From NCBI GenBank assembly GCA_003054495.1, contig CP028514.1:1837501-1901500 (forward strand): 64,000 nt of DNA, written 5' to 3'. Below the pieces are notes generated by a model. It saw only the letters and a program-made list of their open reading frames with translations, was not told where the DNA came from and did no database searches. Made by a program: the position numbers and the translations under genes. Positions 16,539 to 23,901 of the stretch are shown piece after piece (position 1 is the stretch's first letter; every line of letters starts with the position of its first letter). Origin of the DNA: Carboxydocella thermautotrophica. GTDB lineage: Bacteria > Bacillota > GCA-003054495 > Carboxydocellales > Carboxydocellaceae.

Positions 16539-16581
16539 ACCACGGAATCCACTCTTTTCCCAAGAGCCAGACCTCCGTGGT
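16539..16581 (-). terminator. First terminator in the cobN1 leader
   Basis: The 8-bp stem ACCACGGA / TCCGTGGT has an inner CTCTT / AAGAG helix and is followed by TTTTTT. The 5' arm is shared with the conserved ACGGA hairpin, so the two structures exclude each other. Confidence 0.8.
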
Positions 16582-16626
16582 CTAATCCTTCAACCTGGAT
16601 CTTCAAAATGATACCTTCATGATATC
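16569..16626 (-). promoter_or_regulatory. Unrecognised leader RNA element, copy A (upstream of cobN1)
   Basis: In transcript order, hairpin GATATC-ATGAA-GGTATC (16626-16610) is followed by a 26-nt linker with a possible GATCC / GGATT helix and then hairpin AGACC-ACGGA-GGTCT (16583-16569). Copy B at 23379-23447 shows the same two loops and stems with pair-preserving changes. The second hairpin competes with a terminator, as in a riboswitch or attenuator. It does not match any riboswitch class I know. Confidence 0.7.
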
Positions 16627-16633
16627 TGAATTT

Positions 16634-16662
16634 ATTATACAATAAAATTATAGAAAATGCAA
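16634..16662 (-). promoter_or_regulatory. Promoter of the element A / cobN1 transcript
   Basis: On the minus strand, TTGCAT (16657-16662) and a perfect TATAAT (16634-16639) are separated by 17 bp. Transcription would begin just before element A, giving cobN1 a transcript independent of the upstream cluster. Confidence 0.8.
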
Positions 16663-16679
16663 TAATTTTTTTTTTTACA

Positions 16680-19600
16680 TTATCGAGCTAAATATCCCTT
16701 AATAAAGATACCAACCAGTACCAGGGTTCCTATAATAGCAAAAACCGTTACTCCTGTTGGAATACTAACTGATGAGGCTTTCTTTTGTTGCGGCACCTTA
16801 AGTTCATAAGCCCGACCTTTAGGTTGATTGGACTTTGCTGTTTTTCCTGCTTCATTGTTTGCTTCAATATTGTCTTGCTCCTTGCTTACCTCCATGTTTC
16901 CAGCCTGACTTTTGGTTGCTACCATGATTTGCCTGGAATCACTTGCAGGGCTAACCTGAGTTATCCTGCCATAATCTGGCCTAATATCTTGATTAACTTT
17001 AACTTGGGTAACAGGAAAAAATGGTTCAGAGGCGTTTTCAGCCAGCTGGATTGTTACAGGTGTAGTGATGCTTTCAGCTACAGGATTCTGATCGTCCTGA
17101 TTCTCAGCTTTTACAATACTTCTGTCTGGTATTTTGACTAAACGGTCTGTAGCCTGCTCAAAAACAGTCTGGAATTTTTGGAGTATATCTTCAGGCAAAG
17201 TAGAATAGTTAGCCAGCCATTCATTGAATACTAAATTGGCACAGGTATGGTGGCAACATACCACCCCATATTTAACGGCTTGTTGAATGTAAATATCAGC
17301 TAACTGACTCAATACCCGGGAATCAGCTTGCCACATCTGACGCCGGGCCGCTTCAAGGCTCCAGCCGATAATTGACTGTAACGCATATGGATCCAGCTGA
17401 TTGCGAATATTTTCATCCAGTACAAAGTTTTGGGCTACCGCCTGCCAGGCCCAGTCACTGGCTCCATCCAAAGTTGCATCCACACCGAAAAGATTTGCCA
17501 GTTGATCACTGATTTCCTGAGAACCAGCATAGCCTTCTTTCAGCATACCTTCAATCCATTTCGGGTTTAAGAGCCTGGTACGCAGTTCCGTACCGACAAA
17601 CTCAATCAGGCTTTCAATTCTAGGCCCAACAGCGCTGCGGGTATTGGCAATATAGGTTTCTACCCCTTTACCGGAAGCGGCTTCTGCCGCCAGCTTCAGC
17701 CCACCCAGATACTGGTAAACATCATCATTATCCAGGACTCCCCAGAGGGAATCCCGTACCTGGGTGACTACATCCACTCCAGTCAGCAATTGGGTAAAAG
17801 CCGAGCTTGCACCTTGACCATACAGATTCCTGCCATAGGCAAAGGCCATCCTGTTCATATATACATCGACCAGATCCTGCTTGTTATCCCAGGCACTGGT
17901 GCTTTTCACCATTTCTGACACACCTGTGCCATAAGTTCCCGGTGCATCCCCAAAGATACGCGCCGCAGCCAGACCATCAGCATCTGCAGCAGACAAACCT
18001 TCAGCCTGCAATTGTTCCTTCATACTTACATAATGTTTACGAACATGATTATCCTCAGCGCTCTCATCCAACAAGGCTATTTGCCGGAAGGCATCATCCA
18101 GCACTCCCACCGTATGAGCAAAAGTATCCCGGAAAAGGCCAGAAATAGTTACTACCACATCAATCCGCGGACGCCCTAGTTGCTCCAATGGTGTAACCTT
18201 AACCGAAGTAACTCGACCCGCCTTGTCCCATACCGGTTCAACCCCAATCAGGCGGAAAATCATGGCAACAGTTTCACCCTGAGTCCGCATGGTTTCGATG
18301 GCCCAAAGCACCACCCCAACCGAATCAGGGTAACGCCCTTTCTCAGCCAGGTATTTGGCTAATAATTGATCAGCAGCTTTTTTGCCAACTTCCCAGGCAG
18401 CCTTATCGGGAATCATGCGGGGATCAAGGGTAACTAGATTGCGACCGGTCGGCATCACATCCGGTACTCTTACCGGGTCTCTGGCCAACCCGGGCTCAAT
18501 ATACTCTCCGTTCAATGCCCGCAGCAAGTTCACTATCTCGTTTTCGGTCTGTTGTAAATCAACCCTATACTCATCAGCAAATTCCTGGCGATTGGCTTCA
18601 TCATAGCTGACAATCGAGTCAACCATCAAATCCAGCATTTCCCCTTCTGGGGCTTGTCCAAATGTATGCAACCCATAGGGCATCAGTTCAAGGGTAAGTT
18701 GTTCCAAATAGGCTTGTAATTTTTCTACTACTTGAGCAAAATTTTCATTATTATTTAAATCCAATCCCAGATCCTGATCAAGATTATTGGTTTTGCTCAA
18801 TTCAATTATTTGTTGCTGTAAAGCGGCCATCCTCCCGCTGTCCCCTTTACTGGCCGCCTCCTGGTAGTCGGCAATCAACTGTTGCAGCTCAGCCAGGTCG
18901 CCGTACAATTGCGGTTTAATCATGGGAGGTGTTAAATGCCCAATAGTAACGGCATACCCCCGCCGTTTGGCCTGGGTAGCTTCCCCGGGGTTATTAACGA
19001 TATAAGGGTAGATATTCGGGATATTTCCCAGCAAGATATCGGGCCAATCATCCTGGCCCAGACCCACACTGCGGCCAGGCAACCACTCCAGAGTTCCATG
19101 GGTACCTAAATGGATGATTGCATCAGCTTGATATTCTTTTTGCAACCAGAAATAGTAGGCCAAATATTGATGGGTAGGAGGCAAGGAAGGTGAATGAGCA
19201 ATCTTTTCCGGTTCATCCCCCCAACCACGCATCGGTTGAGGCCCGATAAAAATGTTGCCCAGCATGGCACCGGGAATAACCAGTTGATCATCCAGTGTCA
19301 TGATTTTTCCTGGCGGGGGCCCCCATTCCTTCTCTACTTGCTCCCTCAGTTCCGCCGGAAGTTCCTGATACCATTCCAGATATTTGTCTAACGGAATAGT
19401 CAGTGCCCCATTATTAACCATGGTTTTCAATTCTCCAGGGGCCCAACTGCCGATATTTCTTCCCTGCCGAAAAATCAAATCCTGCAGAGCATCAGTGTCC
19501 AGGTTTCCATCAACAGTATAATCATGTCCCTGTAATGCTTTCAGAATAGTTGAAAGGCTGGAGAAAACGTTAAGATAAGCGGCTCCAATCCCGTCCTTCC

Positions 19601-20876
19601 CTCCATCATGATTATAATAAATGATAGCTATTTTTTTCTCACTGTTTGGCTTTTTTCTCAAATTAATCCAGCTCATTACCCTGCCTGTAACCCGTTCGAT
19701 TCCCGAAACCAAAGGCATGTTTTTAACGATTTTAGCTCCTGTATCTTCATCGATATTTACTAATGTTTTTCCACCCATCAAAATAGGTTCAATTCTCCCA
19801 TCCAGTTCCGGATAAGCAATCTGCCACCACACAGCATCGCTGATTCCCGCTGGATTTTGCTCCCAGTTGGTTAAATCATCAGCAGCAACTGGTGCCATTA
19901 CAGGTACATTCATGCGCTTGAATAAATCAATCCCTGCCTGGGAATTGCCATAAACAAAATTAAAACCCATAGCTGCGATAAAGAAATCAATACGTGCTTG
20001 CTCGTTTTCCATCAAGAAATCCCGAACAGCTTGTTGCTTGTTACTGTCTGTAAACACTAGGATAACGTTAACTCCTTTGGCTTCCAGGGAACGTAGCAAA
20101 GCTTCATAAAGGCTGATATCATTTCCTTTAAAATAACTGTTAAAAGTCATGATCCCTACCCAGGGAGCATTCTCTTTATATTTGCCCTGTTTTTTATACC
20201 AAAAGGCGTAATCAGCAAAAGTAGTAAATGTGCCCTGAGGAGAGGGGCCCTGATAGACATCTTCGTATACATCTTCATAAACATTTTCATAGACTGCTCT
20301 TTCTACACTTCCCAGGGCATCAGGATGATAAATAAACCTGGCTTCCGCCGGCAAGGGATCTATAGCTTCATTGACAGGAACATTACAGTAATTTTTAAGT
20401 AAATTTAATAAATAACGACGCATGTTTTCCGGTCCGCCATTATCAAAATAAGGTTTTAAAACCGTATCCTGTGAACTATCTATCCTATCTACGCTGGAAA
20501 AAACATTGCTGCGGATAGAGACAATTTTCGTGGTTTGAGGAACGTCAGGCAGGAAATTGATAACCGTTTGATAACTGCTGGAACCGATCATATCCATCAA
20601 CAATAGATTGGCTGCCTGCACTTCCTGTTTTAGTTTATCTACCGTTTCCGAATTAACCAGATCAGAACCGCTAAAGATCTTTAACTCAAAATTATATCCT
20701 TGATCATGTAATTTTTTATAAGCATCTACAATGCCTGGTATGGAGTTATCAACATTAGAAAGAATCACGATTTTGCCGTGAGAAATGGCTTCACCACGAT
20801 CAATAAACAAATTCCACGGCAATAATCCTGTTAACATTACCATTAACAGAAAAATAGCTACTAAGCGCAATCTCAT
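16680..20876 (-). CDS. Exported, membrane-anchored CobN-family protein, canonical copy (CobN2)
   Basis: This 1398-residue CobN/magnesium-chelatase H family protein has an N-terminal signal (MRLRLVAIFLLMVML, hydrophobic) and a C-terminal transmembrane anchor (GVTVFAIIGTLVLVGIFIK, then YLAR), indicating an extracytoplasmic body tethered to the membrane. It keeps the family core HLGTHGTLEWLPGRS (H589, H593), PYGLHTFG, VLDNDDVYQYLGGL and, near the C-terminus, C1207-C-H-H-T-C1212. It follows the DUF2149 gene by 5 bp and so is translated with the ExbB-like motor genes. Cytosolic CobN inserts cobalt with the AAA+ partners CobST. This one has no such partner and is on the outside, so metal removal, corrinoid binding or transport is more plausible than biosynthetic chelation. 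Confidence 0.88.
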   Translation of the reverse strand: MRLRLVAIFLLMVMLTGLLPWNLFIDRGEAISHGKIVILSNVDNSIPGIVDAYKKLHDQGYNFELKIFSGSDLVNSETVDKLKQEVQAANLLLMDMIGSSSYQTVINFLPDVPQTTKIVSIRSNVFSSVDRIDSSQDTVLKPYFDNGGPENMRRYLLNLLKNYCNVPVNEAIDPLPAEARFIYHPDALGSVERAVYENVYEDVYEDVYQGPSPQGTFTTFADYAFWYKKQGKYKENAPWVGIMTFNSYFKGNDISLYEALLRSLEAKGVNVILVFTDSNKQQAVRDFLMENEQARIDFFIAAMGFNFVYGNSQAGIDLFKRMNVPVMAPVAADDLTNWEQNPAGISDAVWWQIAYPELDGRIEPILMGGKTLVNIDEDTGAKIVKNMPLVSGIERVTGRVMSWINLRKKPNSEKKIAIIYYNHDGGKDGIGAAYLNVFSSLSTILKALQGHDYTVDGNLDTDALQDLIFRQGRNIGSWAPGELKTMVNNGALTIPLDKYLEWYQELPAELREQVEKEWGPPPGKIMTLDDQLVIPGAMLGNIFIGPQPMRGWGDEPEKIAHSPSLPPTHQYLAYYFWLQKEYQADAIIHLGTHGTLEWLPGRSVGLGQDDWPDILLGNIPNIYPYIVNNPGEATQAKRRGYAVTIGHLTPPMIKPQLYGDLAELQQLIADYQEAASKGDSGRMAALQQQIIELSKTNNLDQDLGLDLNNNENFAQVVEKLQAYLEQLTLELMPYGLHTFGQAPEGEMLDLMVDSIVSYDEANRQEFADEYRVDLQQTENEIVNLLRALNGEYIEPGLARDPVRVPDVMPTGRNLVTLDPRMIPDKAAWEVGKKAADQLLAKYLAEKGRYPDSVGVVLWAIETMRTQGETVAMIFRLIGVEPVWDKAGRVTSVKVTPLEQLGRPRIDVVVTISGLFRDTFAHTVGVLDDAFRQIALLDESAEDNHVRKHYVSMKEQLQAEGLSAADADGLAAARIFGDAPGTYGTGVSEMVKSTSAWDNKQDLVDVYMNRMAFAYGRNLYGQGASSAFTQLLTGVDVVTQVRDSLWGVLDNDDVYQYLGGLKLAAEAASGKGVETYIANTRSAVGPRIESLIEFVGTELRTRLLNPKWIEGMLKEGYAGSQEISDQLANLFGVDATLDGASDWAWQAVAQNFVLDENIRNQLDPYALQSIIGWSLEAARRQMWQADSRVLSQLADIYIQQAVKYGVVCCHHTCANLVFNEWLANYSTLPEDILQKFQTVFEQATDRLVKIPDRSIVKAENQDDQNPVAESITTPVTIQLAENASEPFFPVTQVKVNQDIRPDYGRITQVSPASDSRQIMVATKSQAGNMEVSKEQDNIEANNEAGKTAKSNQPKGRAYELKVPQQKKASSVSIPTGVTVFAIIGTLVLVGIFIKGYLAR

Positions 20877-20881
20877 TATTT

Positions 20882-21238
20882 TTATTCCCCCCCATCTGAT
20901 TCACTCTCAATCATAATCAATTTACCGGTTTTCGGATCCCGATAGACAGTACCCATTTCCTGGTAGCCAGAACCTCCCCCGTTCTGAATTTGCGGTAAAT
21001 CTTTTAACTCCTGACCCTGTTTTACGTTCACTATTCGTTGGATGGCCTGAAGCATTTTCTGTCTCTCTTGCGGGGATGCCTTGCTAAAAAGCACATTTTG
21101 TAAATTCCAGGAAAGGACCAGGGCCACCATTAAACCGCAGGCAAAAACCAACATTACATCCAGAAGATTGGCTACTCCGCCCATAGGATCAATGTCTTCT
21201 TCCGAAAGCCGTGAAATTCTTGTTCTCTTCCTTCTCAT
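20882..21238 (-). CDS. DUF2149 protein, ExbD-like motor partner
   Basis: This 118-residue protein has one transmembrane segment near the N-terminus and an extracytoplasmic tail. The segment D-P-M-G-G-V-A-N-L-L-D27-V-M-L-V-F resembles the ExbD/TolR/MotB membrane helix, including an Asp at the position that carries protons. I chose the ATG at 21238 because GGGAGG lies 8 nt upstream; a GTG at 21247 is also in frame but sits in that site. It overlaps the end of the ExbB-like gene by about 50 bp and is followed 5 bp later by cobN2, so the three are very likely made together. Confidence 0.78.
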   Translation of the reverse strand: MRRKRTRISRLSEEDIDPMGGVANLLDVMLVFACGLMVALVLSWNLQNVLFSKASPQERQKMLQAIQRIVNVKQGQELKDLPQIQNGGGSGYQEMGTVYRDPKTGKLIMIESESDGGE

Positions 21239-21875
21239 CTTCCTCACCTCCCAAACAATAATCCAAAAACAGTTCTAAATCGTTCAAATCCTTTTCATAC
21301 CACCTTCTCCTGATTTTAGAAATCATAAAAGCTATTCCCCCTGCGGCAATACCTACAACAGTGGTATCAAAGGCTACAATTACCGCTTGAGCTAAATCAT
21401 TAAGATTCCCTTCACCTAAAGCAGCCAGCCCTGGTCCTAAAGGTATCAAGGTGCCCATTAATCCTAAAATAGGTCCTAATTTAGCAATTAAATCTGTTTT
21501 TTCTAGAGTTTTCAGAAATTTATTTTCCTGAGTGTCCAGCAATTCTCTGGCTAACAGTTGTTTTGATTCATAAACAAGCTGATTGCTGATTAACTTTTCA
21601 AAAACTTGTTGTAGATGAGGTGGAAACTGACTATCTTTAATGAATTGTTGTATAGATTGTTTCATCCAATAATTGATATTTACTTTGTTCTGTAATACTT
21701 CCAAAAAATTAACTTTTCGACTGTTTTTGCGCTCCCTTACCTCAGCGGTGAAACTGCCCAACTCCATAAAAGCCATAACTAAAATAACAATTAGGGCGAT
21801 GATGCAGGGTATTAAAAAACTCTGGGAAAGAACATGTAAAATCCTACTTAAATATTCCGAACCGGGAATAGCCAT
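21189..21875 (-). CDS. MotA/TolQ/ExbB-family proton channel subunit
   Basis: This 228-residue protein has three membrane segments: an N-terminal one (FLIPCIIALIVILVMAFMELG) and two close together after residue 130 (LGPILGLMGTLIPLGPGLAAL and AFDTTVVGIAAGGIAFMISKIRRRWY). The G-x-x-G-T and D-T-T-V-x-G signatures are those of ExbB/TolQ. ExbB pentamers enclose an ExbD dimer and use proton flow to drive a partner across the envelope. There is no TonB or outer membrane expected in a monoderm, so the membrane-anchored CobN proteins are the likely driven partners. It lies between the DUF2162 and DUF2149 genes. Confidence 0.9.
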   Translation of the reverse strand: MAIPGSEYLSRILHVLSQSFLIPCIIALIVILVMAFMELGSFTAEVRERKNSRKVNFLEVLQNKVNINYWMKQSIQQFIKDSQFPPHLQQVFEKLISNQLVYESKQLLARELLDTQENKFLKTLEKTDLIAKLGPILGLMGTLIPLGPGLAALGEGNLNDLAQAVIVAFDTTVVGIAAGGIAFMISKIRRRWYEKDLNDLELFLDYCLGGEEDEKEENKNFTAFGRRH

Positions 21876-21898
21876 AACCTAAAACACCTTCCTTATCA

Positions 21899-22570
21899 TT
21901 ATTTTCTAGAATTCTGATATTGCCAGTATCCAACCCAGCTAAAACCGACAAAAATCAATACGGCAATCAATAACAATTGTGGTGAAGGAACTTTAATTGG
22001 ACTCATCGCCATGGTCATTGCCTGAACAAAATTAGGAATAACAAAGGCAAATGCCAGGGTAATTAAGCCTGAAAAGAATAATAACTGGTTAAAAACAACC
22101 AGAAGACGATATTGAGCTCGACTGACAATTTTTCTGACTCCAAGGGCAGATAAAAAAGTGAGGACACTAAACGACAAGGCAACTTTTTGACCCAAAACTA
22201 CAGCACTAATACCCAAAACCGGAACTATAGCTATAACCGTAAAAGCAAGAGCGGCCATGCAGGCCGGACAGGGCAGAAAAGCCCACAAGTACCTGAACCG
22301 CCTTCTTTGAGTTTCCAGCTCACTATCCAAACCAAGATAAATTAAGAGGATTCCGGCCATAAGCGCTCCTACAAAGGTATATTGGTCCAAAAAATGAGCT
22401 AACACTAGCTGATGAGCAGCAAAAATATGCACTAATAAGAAAAGACCGCCACCAAAACAGGCTGCAAGCAAAGCCAGATATCCATAACTCAGCCAGGATG
22501 TTCCCAAAATAATGCCTGTTTTAACACTGAGAAACAAAAGAGCTAGCCACAGCCCTTTAGCAAGCAGCAT
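21899..22570 (-). CDS. DUF2162 family membrane protein, putative transporter
   Basis: This is a 223-residue protein of about seven transmembrane segments. Its features include LSVKTGIILGTSWLSYG, LLIYLGLDSELE and FLPCPACMAALAF. The C-P-A-C pair is striking in a membrane protein and could bind metal or be redox-active. I chose the ATG at 22570, which has AGGAGGTG 9 nt upstream; the longer frame to 22651 runs through the riboswitch terminator. DUF2162 genes keep company with CobN, ExbB-like and DUF2149 genes in other anaerobes and methanogens, as far as I recall. Substrate unknown. It is the first gene after the cobalamin riboswitch. Confidence 0.8.
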   Translation of the reverse strand: MLLAKGLWLALLFLSVKTGIILGTSWLSYGYLALLAACFGGGLFLLVHIFAAHQLVLAHFLDQYTFVGALMAGILLIYLGLDSELETQRRRFRYLWAFLPCPACMAALAFTVIAIVPVLGISAVVLGQKVALSFSVLTFLSALGVRKIVSRAQYRLLVVFNQLLFFSGLITLAFAFVIPNFVQAMTMAMSPIKVPSPQLLLIAVLIFVGFSWVGYWQYQNSRK

Positions 22571-22611
22571 CTTCCAATCACCTCCTGTCGATAGATTTGC
22601 ATATAACAAAA

Positions 22612-22638
22612 GCCCTGACCTACAAGACAAGTCAGGGC
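22612..22638 (-). terminator. Terminator of cobalamin riboswitch 1
   Basis: The stem GCCCTGAC / GTCAGGGC is followed by TTTTGTTAT on the minus strand, about 35 bp before the DUF2162 start. Confidence 0.85.
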
Positions 22639-22712
22639 AAAGCAATAACATCCAGGCATAATAGTCCCGGATATTTATTTCTTCCCTATCTCTCGTAGGT
22701 AAGAATATATTA

Positions 22713-22881
22713 GGAGAACAGGCAGGTCTCCTGGCTTCGGTTCCTCAAAGTTCCACGCCTTCCCGGTTTCCTACCAGTGGCATTTTGTGAAACTTCTCCC
22801 CGTTACAGTGGCGGGACCGCACCGGATTTACACCGGTTTCCCTTTTAAGCTTTGCCTTCCTGGCAAAGCACCTGTTCCCTG
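22713..22881 (-). promoter_or_regulatory. Cobalamin riboswitch 1 (upstream of the DUF2162-ExbB-DUF2149-CobN2 genes)
   Basis: On the minus strand the B12 box AGCCAGGAGACCTGCC, the core CGGTCCCGCCACTGT and the receptor part GGGAAACCGGTG with GCCACTGG and GGGAAGGC are all present. P1 GGAACAGG / CCTGTTC closes the element. With the following terminator it would repress the operon when cobalamin is abundant. Confidence 0.95.
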
Positions 22882-22889
22882 TACAATAT

Positions 22890-23351
22890 TTAATTTTGAT
22901 TATTTTCCTTTAACCAGGTAATCACATCAGCGATTAAATGAGGTAACGGTTCATGTTTGATTCCTACCAGTTGAATATTGCTTCTCAGTAAAGGCAAAAC
23001 CAGTTTGCGTGCTCTAGCAGAAGCCACAGCCTCTGCTATCTTTGGAGTCACTTCTCCCATTAAAGCACTGGGTATTAGCAAACTAAGGGAAGTAATTATC
23101 AAATCAACTTTATCCATATTCATTACAATAGCATTCTCACCAGTTGCTCCATCATCGGCACCAGCTTTTAACATCTGAGCTGTTGCTTCCGCATTTGTGC
23201 CAAAAACCCAGATCTCTAAAGAATCCTTAAATTCCTTTCTGATTTTCTCTGTTATAACCTTGCCAATTCCTCCCCCTTGCCCATCCAGAACCGCAATTCG
23301 CTTAATCCGGGTTATAGAACAACACCCCCCTTGAAAAATAAAAAAGGCCAC
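22890..23351 (-). CDS. DUF3842 family protein, start uncertain
   Basis: The protein has about 137-153 residues and a Rossmann-like opening RIAVLDGQGGGIGKVI, followed by GTNAEATAQMLKAGADDGATGENA, the pattern of the DUF3842 family, whose function is unknown. The longest frame begins at a GTG at 23351, which lies in the 3' arm of the leader terminator. After the T-run there is no in-frame ATG, GTG or TTG before the conserved GQGGG region; only ATA or ATT codons follow the AAGGGGGG site. Translation may therefore begin at the GTG in read-through transcripts (weak AAGGTAG site 7 nt upstream) or at a rare start codon. It lies between element B and cobalamin riboswitch 1. Confidence 0.75.
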   Translation of the reverse strand: MAFFIFQGGCCSITRIKRIAVLDGQGGGIGKVITEKIRKEFKDSLEIWVFGTNAEATAQMLKAGADDGATGENAIVMNMDKVDLIITSLSLLIPSALMGEVTPKIAEAVASARARKLVLPLLRSNIQLVGIKHEPLPHLIADVITWLKENNQN

Positions 23352-23393
23352 AGGAAGACTACCTTAAATAAAGCAGGTAGACCTCCGTGGTCC
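23346..23393 (-). terminator. Terminator competing with element B
   Basis: A long stem of about 18 pairs, GGACCACGGAGGTCTACCT with AGGTAGTCTTCCTGTGGCC, is followed by TTTTTTATTTTT. Its 5' arm is the whole second hairpin of element B, so formation of one prevents the other. Confidence 0.85.
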
Positions 23394-23447
23394 TAATTCC
23401 TTATCCGTATGAAAAACCGGTAAAAACTTTGATACCTTCATGGTATC
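23379..23447 (-). promoter_or_regulatory. Unrecognised leader RNA element, copy B (upstream of the DUF3842 gene)
   Basis: Hairpin GATACC-ATGAA-GGTATC (23447-23431), a 37-nt linker, then hairpin GGACC-ACGGA-GGTCT (23393-23379). Compared with copy A, the loops ATGAA and ACGGA are identical, while stem pairs change C-G to U-G and A-U to G-U without loss of pairing. An AAGGA(A)TTA string precedes the second hairpin in both. Confidence 0.7.
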
Positions 23448-23462
23448 ATCCTTCCATTTAGA

Positions 23463-23491
23463 ATTATAGAATATTAGTTAAAAATTTGCAA
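23463..23491 (-). promoter_or_regulatory. Promoter of element B and the DUF3842 gene
   Basis: On the minus strand, TTGCAA (23486-23491) and a perfect TATAAT (23463-23468) are separated by 17 bp. The start site would fall just before element B. Confidence 0.85.
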
Positions 23492-23523
23492 GACTATTCT
23501 ATAATTATTTAATAAAAAAAGGA

Positions 23524-23539
23524 GGCGGATTGCTCCGCC
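23524..23539 (-). terminator. Terminator upstream of the element B promoter
   Basis: The hairpin GGCGGA-GCAA-TCCGCC is followed by TCCTTTTTTT. It stops transcription coming from cobalamin riboswitch 2. Confidence 0.8.
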
Positions 23540-23593
23540 ATAATTTATATTATATCGCCTGGGTAGACGATAATGGGATAGCAAAATTAAAAG

Positions 23594-23616
23594 CCCTCTG
23601 CCGGAACAGCAGAGGA
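23594..23616 (-). terminator. Terminator of cobalamin riboswitch 2
   Basis: The stem CCTCTGC / GCAGAGG is followed by GCTTTTAATTTT, about 65 bp downstream of the aptamer. Confidence 0.8.
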
Positions 23617-23679
23617 CTTATGGCCAGAAAAAATGCCTTACTCCCCCTCTACCTGTCCGCGCAGGTGCAGGTCACCAAC

Positions 23680-23843
23680 GGAATGAGCAGGTCTCCTGGC
23701 TTAAGATCATCGCTCCCTCTGCCTTCCCGGGCTTTGTACCCAGTGGCTAGGTTGAGGTCGCTCCCTTTCACAGTGGCGGGACCGCGTCAGATTCGCACTG
23801 ACTTCCCTTTTCAGTTCCGTTAAAAACGGAACCACTCATTCCT
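23680..23843 (-). promoter_or_regulatory. Cobalamin riboswitch 2, no gene directly downstream
   Basis: On the minus strand it has the B12 box AGCCAGGAGACCTGC, GCGGTCCCGCCACTGT, AGCCACTGGG and GGGAAGGC, closed by P1 GGAATGAG / CTCATTCC. Two terminators and then the element B promoter follow before any gene. It might act by read-through into the DUF3842 gene, or be a stand-alone relic or decoy. Confidence 0.93.
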
Positions 23844-23860
23844 GCTATTCATTTAATATT

Positions 23861-23889
23861 AGCATAACACCAATTTTTCTGAATTGCAA
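23861..23889 (-). promoter_or_regulatory. Promoter of cobalamin riboswitch 2
   Basis: On the minus strand, TTGCAA (23884-23889) and TATGCT (23861-23866) are separated by 17 bp. Confidence 0.7.
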
Positions 23890-23901
23890 GCCTAATTGTA
23901 A

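Noticed and set aside
11495-20876. Calling the CobN pair biosynthetic cobaltochelatase (cobN)
   Set aside because: Signal peptides, membrane anchors, absence of CobS/CobT and the motor genes beside them argue against cytosolic cobalt insertion.
23530-23823. Plus-strand ORF of 97 codons
   Set aside because: It lies over cobalamin riboswitch 2 and its terminators, whose structures account for the sequence.
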